A stretch of DNA of 64,000 nt. Source: Altica lythri (taxonomy: Eukaryota; Arthropoda; Insecta; Coleoptera; Chrysomelidae). The notes under the pieces were generated by a model, which was not told the origin of the DNA, searched no databases, and saw only the letters and a list, made by a program, of their open reading frames with translations. Below, piece after piece: positions 46,301-55,300 of the stretch; within the stretch, counting starts at the first letter, position 1, and each line of letters begins with the position of its first letter. Location of the stretch: the NCBI GenBank assembly GCA_964028335.1, contig OZ034808.1:30867379-30931378 (forward strand), written 5' to 3'. Both the position numbers and the translations under genes were made by a program.

Positions 46301-49300
46301 ACAGGTCAGAAACTTTTTTGACACTATTATAGATCAATGCGTTGTTTCGATGACTAAAAAAATAAAAAACGTGTGTGGCAGTCAGTGGGACTGCCGGCAG
46401 AAGTTATACTTCTATGCACGCGCCCGGATTCATACATTTGTATGTGAATGATTTAGCAAAATCAGTATATGATATTCGTGTTCAGCGACCCCAAAAACCT
46501 CCTAGTACCAAATGCGCACTCATTTTGTATCGAATTTGCATAAAATTCCTGGAGACAAGATCCGTCTTAAGCACTAGGAGTTTCGGAGACCATCGCCATT
46601 ATCATATTCGTATTTAGCGACCCAATAAACCACCTAGTACCAAGTGTGCAATGATTATGTACAGAATTTAAATAAAACCCCAGAAGAAGAGGTAAATACC
46701 CTAGGGAGCAAGTGCCGCGGAGACTTTCGGCATCATGATATTCGTGTTCAGCGACCCCGAAGACCCCGAGTACATAAATTGAACCCATTTTCAGTAATAC
46801 TTACAGAGTTGTAATTTTTCTCTGTGTTCGGAATGCACTTTTCGAATGCAGAAATGCAATTTTCCATTTTTACATTATGAAAAATAGCTATAAATTTCCT
46901 GATATTCTAACCAATCCAATGCAAAAAAAAACGTTACAAAATTCGGAGGTTTTGCTGATATTAGTGCTTTATTTACTCGACTATTCGTTTATGTAGCCAA
47001 CAACCTTAAAAGCATAGTACAGGATATACTGCAACCATGTGACGGTACTATAGACTACAATATAATACTGATTACTGATATTATTAGTAATATTATTAAT
47101 ATAAAATACTAAACTTAATATGTTAACTTACGTGACAGAATTATAAAATAAGTTGTCAAACACAATGTGCTACGCTACGTCACTATGATATTCAAAACAT
47201 TAGCTCAGACTGTTTTTTGTATATCTATCTCTTTTCAATGTACTCAATGTTTAAACGGTATTCAAAGGACTTATAGTTATGACTAATAACATGTAGTAAA
47301 TATGTCATCTTTGTTTTTACCGACCAATATACCTTAGATGTGTTTCTATCTCTCTCTTACTCACACCATTACATATGTAATGATTTTTCCCATTTAACTC
47401 TACACAATTTTTTTTCCGCCGAGTGCACGAATAGAAGTATAACTTCAAAAAACTGTTGTGTAAAGCTACGGTTTCTAAGAACAATGCGCGGCGTACAGCC
47501 GACAGTAAGTTGAGCAGAGCTCACGTGCGCTATAATTTAACATCAGGTGTCTTATGTATGCGGTTTGTAAGAGTCTGTCTAGTTGAACGGATGAGTTTAA
47601 CAAAGCAGTGTGAGTTTGAGTTGTGCGCTGAGATCAATTTCGTTGGGTTTGGACGCAGACGTCGACATAAGCTGAAGCAAAATATATCGAAGTGGTGACT
47701 TGTGAAGAGTAATCAATTACACTAAAACACAAAAATTAAGTTGTTAAAGACATATTACTACATATTTTTGATGCACAGCTTTTCTTCTGGTGTGATTGGA
47801 TGACTATATCTGTTACAATGTTTTTTAACAATATCTTCTTTTATGAAGTTTAGAACAATCTCAAACAATTCCCTAGAAAGCCTAAAATATTCTCGAAATT
47901 TTATTTCATTCCTAAAAAGTCGTCTTTTCACTGTAACTGCATACGCTCCTTCGGATTTGCGATAGGAAAATAAATCATCAACTTTTCTATTGGGCTCTTT
48001 CATTGTCAGCAACAATAAGTCTTCTTCATCGTTCTCAATTTCTTCGATCAAAAACGCAACTATAGCATTATTCATTCTCCACTATCCGTTTACTTCAACA
48101 GAATATTAAAAACTGAGAATTCATAAAAACCAACCCGCGCGAAGCGGACTGTGAGTCAAGCTGAGCTTATTCTGCTTAAGCCGTGACGCGCGACGCGCAC
48201 ACTTCTTAAAAACCGTAGCTTAAGATTTGAACTCGCGGCGTAAAGGCTATAGATTTGTGAGTATAGATGGACTTATTCTACGTTCAAATTATAGGGAAAA
48301 TTTCGCAAACATTACGGTGCAAGTGTAAATCCTGTGTTAAATTTTGATATTATTTTAGGAAGCTGCTAAAGATCCACTAGCTGGAATTTGGTATGGATAT
48401 GTCTCTGAACCTGATCATCCTGATGCTTTCTTTATTGGTAATGCTGAAAATAGATTATCAACTGGAGATTTTATTAAATTACCAGTAATGCAAGGTTTTA
48501 CATCAAATGAGGCTATATTCTTTGGAACTATTACTGGCAAGTTTCCTTATTTTCTAATTGTTTTTATTTGACAATTTAGGACGTATAAATAAAAGTTATG
48601 TTTCTCTATTATCTGTTAGCTAATGTAACGAAACTTTGTATTTTATTTCTGTTAAAGCTTTACTGTCTTTCTCCTTCTAATTACTCATATGCTTTATGGA
48701 GAAATAGGAATAACAATAGACTTTATGTTAAGTGGGATACATCTCACACCCTATAAAAAATGGTTATTTTGAGAAATTATTTATTATTTATTGATATTCT
48801 TTTAGCTCTAATTCGTACATATTTAGTGAGCTACGATGCTTTCTATACCAGACTTGTACCTGTTGATATGAATGCTAATTGGTCCTGCGAACTTTCTTCC
48901 GGTACTAAGATTAAATCACAATATTTTCCAATCGGATTTGTGGCTATTTCAACTGACACTGACATTTATAATGTAAGTATTTTAAGTTTTTAATATGACT
49001 TTTGTGATCAGAAAAAATAAAAACATGGGAGAATATATAATCAAAAAGGCAGAACTAAAATTATGGGTTATCTGCACACAAAAATTTTTTACAGTAAAGT
49101 ACACAAACAAAAATCTTAAATGCTATAACTTAGAATCTAGAATATAATATATCTCCGAAAGTGGGTCCGAATGAGAAAAAGTTCCCATGATGGAGACGGC
49201 ATTTCCTCGCTGGATTGCAATTTCAATTCGCTGTACCAAGTAGGATCGAGAACGTGGTTCTCCGTTCTGATGTGCTAAAATTCCTCCTAGTTTATTAGTG

Positions 49301-52300
49301 AAGGCAATAGCTTCGTCACACCAAGGACCCATTGATTCCACAGCAAAAGGTAGAAAAATCATATTTTGGTCCACTATTCCACTGTACTTTCTCATCTTGG
49401 CAAGAGCTGCATTCTTCGCCACCAAACCTGCTTCTTTTTCTGAGTATTTAATGTGTGAGGGTGCTAAAGTATCCGAGCAGGTTGCATCCCATACCAGGCA
49501 TTGTCCATTTTGCCAGGGGATTAAGGTCATTCCATCAGCACGTTTTCCATCATCTCTAGATAGTCCAACAGGTTCTAAACGGGAAGGAATCTTTGCGGAG
49601 GATAGAGCCCGAGAAATAATTGAATTAATTTCCTGGTGACGAAAATAACGACCAGCACTTTTTGAGCAATTCCACCCGTGGTGTCCAAAGGCATCTACTT
49701 CTTCTCCACAGGTGCATGTGAGAGCAGAGCATATCTTGCATGCGAGTCGTAAGCCCATCGAGATTCGGAACGTATTATTGTCCAGGACGGTACCAATAGC
49801 ACGAGAGGGGAGAGCCAGTAACCATGCATTGGATTCAGATCTTTCCAGAGCTAAATGAATAGCCTTTGCCTTATCCGAAGAAAAGGTAGTGGTGTTAGCT
49901 ATCCTGTTCAGATTTATAGTGTCCCATTGTTTTTGAATAAACGGTGATAGTGGAATGTTGGGTTCTGGGTTCAAAGAGTTCCAATTGCTCATTGCTTCTT
50001 CAAAATATGAAATTTGTGGCCTGTCGGAATCGGAAAGATTTAACATCATGTTGACAAGCTTGGAAACTCCGTATACAGAAGAGAGAAAAGCAGGTAGGCA
50101 GAGGTCTTCAACTCTTCGTACTCCAATACCACCGCGAGAGACAGGAAGTGTGGCTTTATTGTAAGCTTCTGGTGTGAGTTGACAATTCATTAGATGTTCC
50201 AAAGTGAGCTTGATAAGCTCATTAAATTTTATTAAAAAATTTCGATACTTCCATGTGGGGGTTGTCCTGAGAAGATAGGTGAGTTTTGGTACAGCGAAAC
50301 AATGACGAAGTAAGTAGTAAGCTATGTGGACATTTTTCAGATCTTTCAGTCGTTGAAAAAGCAGGGTCAGCTCGTCCAATTTCCTAACTAGTATGTCTTG
50401 AAATGAGACATCTGTGATGGGAGTTTCAAGAAGATCAACATCTGACAGTATTTTGATTCCGGGGCTAAGTGATTCGAACTTCTCAATAAAAGGTGAGATC
50501 ATGTCATAAATCATGTGAATGTGGAGAAAGAGAAAACCTTCAGCACATATTTTTTAGATGCCAGTTACACGAAAACCTTATCCATTCCTTTATTTTATTC
50601 CTACAAATCACAAGTGGTGCTTACGGTCCATTTTTCCTAAATGACATTTCCCGTTGAATCCCTCATTTGCTCACAGAAGAGCAAAAAGTGGTTCGCATCA
50701 ATTGGTGTCAACAAAGGAAGCTCAAAAAACGTTTTTAATATTGCTAGCAGCAATGAATCTTGGATTTACTCCTACGAACCGGAAAATAAACGCCAATCCG
50801 CTGTATCAGTGGTTTACGATGAGGAAAAACAAACAAAACTGATTCGTTTTCAAAGTGTGTCAAAGAAAATGGTCGCAACTTTTGTGTCAAAATATGGTCA
50901 TGTGGCAACAATTGCTTTAGAAGATCGAAGAACGGTTACTTCAGATTGGTATACCAAAGTTATCGCGGAACTTTGACAAAGCAACACACAACAGCGAATC
51001 ATCCTACATCAGGACAATGTAAGTGCTCACATTGCTTAAAAGACAATCGAGTTTTTGGAGCTTCAAAACATGGAATTGTTAGACCATCCACTTGATAGTC
51101 CCGAACTAAGTTCCAACGACGTATTCACGTTCCCAAAGATCAAAAATACAATGTATTACAGCGATTCCAGTCGCCAGAAGAAGCCATCGATGCCTTTAAA
51201 TCAGCGCTTTTGCAGATGTCAACTGAAGACTGGAATAAATGTTTTACCAATTGGTTTGAACGTATACAAATCGATCTTGGTGCGACATATTTTGAAAAGC
51301 AATAAAGATATTTCAATTCGATATATTTTTTTCTTTATGCGTCTGTGATACAAGTATTTCTTAAAATTCTGTCAGTAAATAAATTTGATATATCTTTAAG
51401 GCTTCATTTCGGTAGTGAAATTATCATATGTTATAAAGTTTATCCACAATTAAATGTAAATTTTATAAATTTTTACTGAAGCTACCAGAAGTCCTCAGAA
51501 TTTTTTAAAATCAACCAAATGGAGTTGCGTCTTTTATTATTATGCTGGATAGTAAACTAATGTATTTATTAATTCAATTTCAGTTTCTTCTGCTGTATTG
51601 ATTATATATACCAAAATTTATTTACAAATGAATTAGTACGTATTGTATACCAATTTTCTTGATGTAGGTATTAAATATTGTCACAATTTTGTACTATCGT
51701 TTTAGTTCATTACTGCAGATCAATTTAGTAGACCTATGGTACAGACAGCTGATGATATTAGTAAATATTTACCGGACTCCACGTACTTCTACCAATTTAG
51801 CTATGTGGGCGAATTGAGTAATGCGGGAGTAAGACCAGCACCAGGTAAGTTTTTTTGTGGGCTGATTGTTTTTTTTGTAAATTATTTCGAGTTATTTAAA
51901 AAGATGTAAATTATAATCATTTTTTAGTAAAAGATTTTTTGTTGAAAGTCGTGTATATATTCTTAGTTGTTTTCTTATTAGATAGGAAAATAGATTTATC
52001 TTAGATTTACTGTGTGTGTTGTAGTTTCAAAACATCTTTGTAGTTTCTTAAAGTATATAGGTACCTGTTAGTTATTTTTAAAGTGAAACTTTTATTACAT
52101 CGTTTTTTGCTCTGTGTTAGTGCATGTCGCATGTCGGTCGACCGCCGAGTAGGTATAAAGTATAAAGTAGGCGGTTGTCAGTGTTTAATTGTTAGAACTT
52201 TTTGCTGGTGCATGTTGTTGTTTATGGATTTATTTCAATTTTGAGTACTTGAATTTATTATTCAACTTATTTTGTATGAATATTAAATTAATTATTTTTA

Positions 52301-55300
52301 ACTTCCCGCTAAAAAAATTAATTTTTTTTTAAATCGGGAAGTTATTGGTTTTACCCCGTTTTTCGAAAATCGAGTTTTCATCGGATCTCAACGTTTTGAG
52401 GTCTTAGGATTTCGATTTCGATTACGATTTCGATTTTGATTTTGATTTCGATTTCGACGCCTACAGTTTGCAGCAGTTGACAGTGTAGTGTGCTCCACGC
52501 TATATTATTTGTGTTTAATTTTATTTATATTCAGTCCATTCCAATTTTCCAAGTATAAAATTAAGATTGATAAAGCGATTTTTATACCCTTAATGGAATA
52601 TTATTCAAAAAATTTTTAGTTAAATGTCTATAGTGTGAAAAAAAGTTTCACTTTTACCGTGGTTTCATAAAACCACACAATGCTTTTTTTTCTTTCTTAA
52701 TAGGTTAAGCACCAAGGCGGACAAAGGTGTTTGCTTTTCCAACTATTTTACTGGGACAAGGCGGACACCGGTGTCCCAATATTTACTGAATTCTACAGGC
52801 CAAGCGGACCTACACTTAGGAGATTTGTCATAGGAGTGTGTCCACTGTGGTATCAGGTTTTAATGAGTAATAAATTTTAGTCAAAATGATGCAATTTATA
52901 TATCACATATAAAATATATCGGTTTACTGTCTTTAACAGTGGAAAGAATTGAAACAATCTTAGCAGTATCTTGGATTCCCTTCACATTGCTTGCAGTATG
53001 CTATTACTTTCTTGACTTTATTTTTTTTCAATTATGCCCTCTATTTCCTATTTTCACAGGCTTTGCAGTCTAGTTTAGTAAACTGATGCATTCTTAAACT
53101 CTGGGAAACTGATACGCGAGCACCAACAGTTCTTTCTCTTTGGTCAAATGAATTCAAACTCTCAATGATTGATAAACGAAAATCTGTAATCGAAATTACT
53201 TTATTTGTATTTCTTTTTTATATATAAGCAGTAGCTAAGAGTACTTCTATGGCTAGTTTTTTTATACCACCGAATTGTTCGTCGAAGGACAGTGCCATTT
53301 GAACGAATATATCTACTGATGTTTTATCAGCGTTATAATCTTTTGGCAAAGTTCGCAGGCAATGGGTGTAATTATCTAATAACACATGAGCCAATTGAAG
53401 ACTTGTATACCAGTTGTCACTAATATAACTTGATCTTTGTCGAAACTGCTAAAGATTTGTCTGGCGTTTTGCTCTTATCCCGCATATATACTTGGATTTC
53501 ATGTATATCCGTTGTTGCAATATAATTTAAATAGTTTAAAACCATACTTATGGATTTTTTGAGGATTTTACTGCTTGGATAACAATCTGCCTTGGAACGG
53601 CAAAAAGCAAAAAGTCTAGCCTGGGGTGTAAATATCTTTAAATTTTTTAAAAGCATATCAAATAGAAGTCGTATCTAATATCGAGCAACATTTAGTTTTC
53701 AGAATCAATTTGGTGGACCACTAGTCTCGAATGGAATGTATATGAAGAATTACCATGTACTTCAAAAAACTCAGTAAATATACAACTTCTGTTCGATTTG
53801 TTGGCTCCCATGTTTGTGCACGGGCTTTGTATGAAATGGCGTAGAGGTTTGTTTGATTCACTATTCTGTCTATGATTTTAAAATCTATATATCCATCCAT
53901 TCAGACTTGGTACCACCCTCAAAATTTTCTTTAATTTGTAAATGTTGTTCCTTTGGACGATCCCATAGGTACTGATAAGGATAAATTTGATAACACATTA
54001 TAATCAACATCATCGTCGTTTCCAGCTGGCCATGGCTCTTCAATTTTTTTATTGTTATTTTCAATGTTACTTTCTATGTCTTCAATCTTAGTGATAAGTA
54101 GCCTAAAGTTCTCTTTCTACATTATCAATCAAAATTTCATAGAAACCACTCATTCGTCAATAACGCTTACTTTGGGAAGCACAAGAAGGTCTAGGAATAT
54201 TTTCCTTTGTTGTAGATATATGCTTTTGTCACTGTCGTTATTTGTATTGTCTTTATCGGATGTTATTTAAAGGTATGAAACCTGGATCGATGTCCGATTC
54301 ATAATATGGTGGATCGTTATCATCTGTACTAAAATATCCAATAAGGTTTTACTAACAATGAACTATTTTTTATAAATTAACATTGTCAGGTTTATTCAAC
54401 ACCATCTGCACCATACCTTGGCTTTCCATGATTTTCACATCACAAACATTACTAATTATCAAACAAATATCTATTTTCAATTCTTACATATACTAGCGGA
54501 CACCTCGAGCGATGTCGGGTCTGCTCGTGAAAGATCCTTAGCAGAGCCAAGGCGGACACCAGTGTCCGCTGTCAACTCGATTGGGCCAAGGAGTATACCC
54601 GTGTCCGTCGTATTTTTTTTATCTAATAAGGGACTAGCTCAACATACATAAAAATATTACAATCATACAATCTAACGAAAAAACGTTTTCGTCCAGGTGA
54701 AAACTTTTGTGAAATTTCCTTGGCGCTTAACCTGTTAAGCATGCCAAGATCTTTGATTTATCTTCGAGCTTATTTTAACTAAAACATGATCCGAATCATT
54801 ACAAAAAAAATTAAAACTATGGGCCTGATAACGATAACCAGATGATCATTTGATTCAGAGACTGGTGGATGTGCATGTACAATCAGATTAAGGTGAAACA
54901 GAGAGATAGCACATTAGCACATAGTTTTATCTAATCTATTTTTGTTGTTACTTGCGTCGCGTTCAAAGAATTGAAAGTATATTTTTGAGATAGGTATTAA
55001 TCTAAAATGATAATATAAAGGATGTATATGCAAGTTTAATTTTGTTTTTATCTTCATTGCATTGTCTGTTTCTTGTGTAATATTTCTGTAAATATGAATC
55101 TTTCTTATTTATATCGATGATGCTTTATTGTAATAAGTTTTGGATTTACATACGATCGTATTTTAGGTGTTGGGCATGGTGAAGATTTAAGTTACTTATT
55201 TGTAAGGAACAGGACTTACACTATACCCGATCAAGATTATATTGTCCGGAATCAAACAGTTAGACTTTGGGCCAATTTTGTCAAATACCAGTAAGGCTAT

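Noticed and set aside
49298..49639. 113-codon plus-strand frame
   Set aside because: Antisense to the long retrotransposon ORF.
52409..52457. Possible telomere-type repeat
   Set aside because: The hexamer is GATTTC/GATTTT, not a known telomere unit such as TTAGG, and there are only about eight copies.
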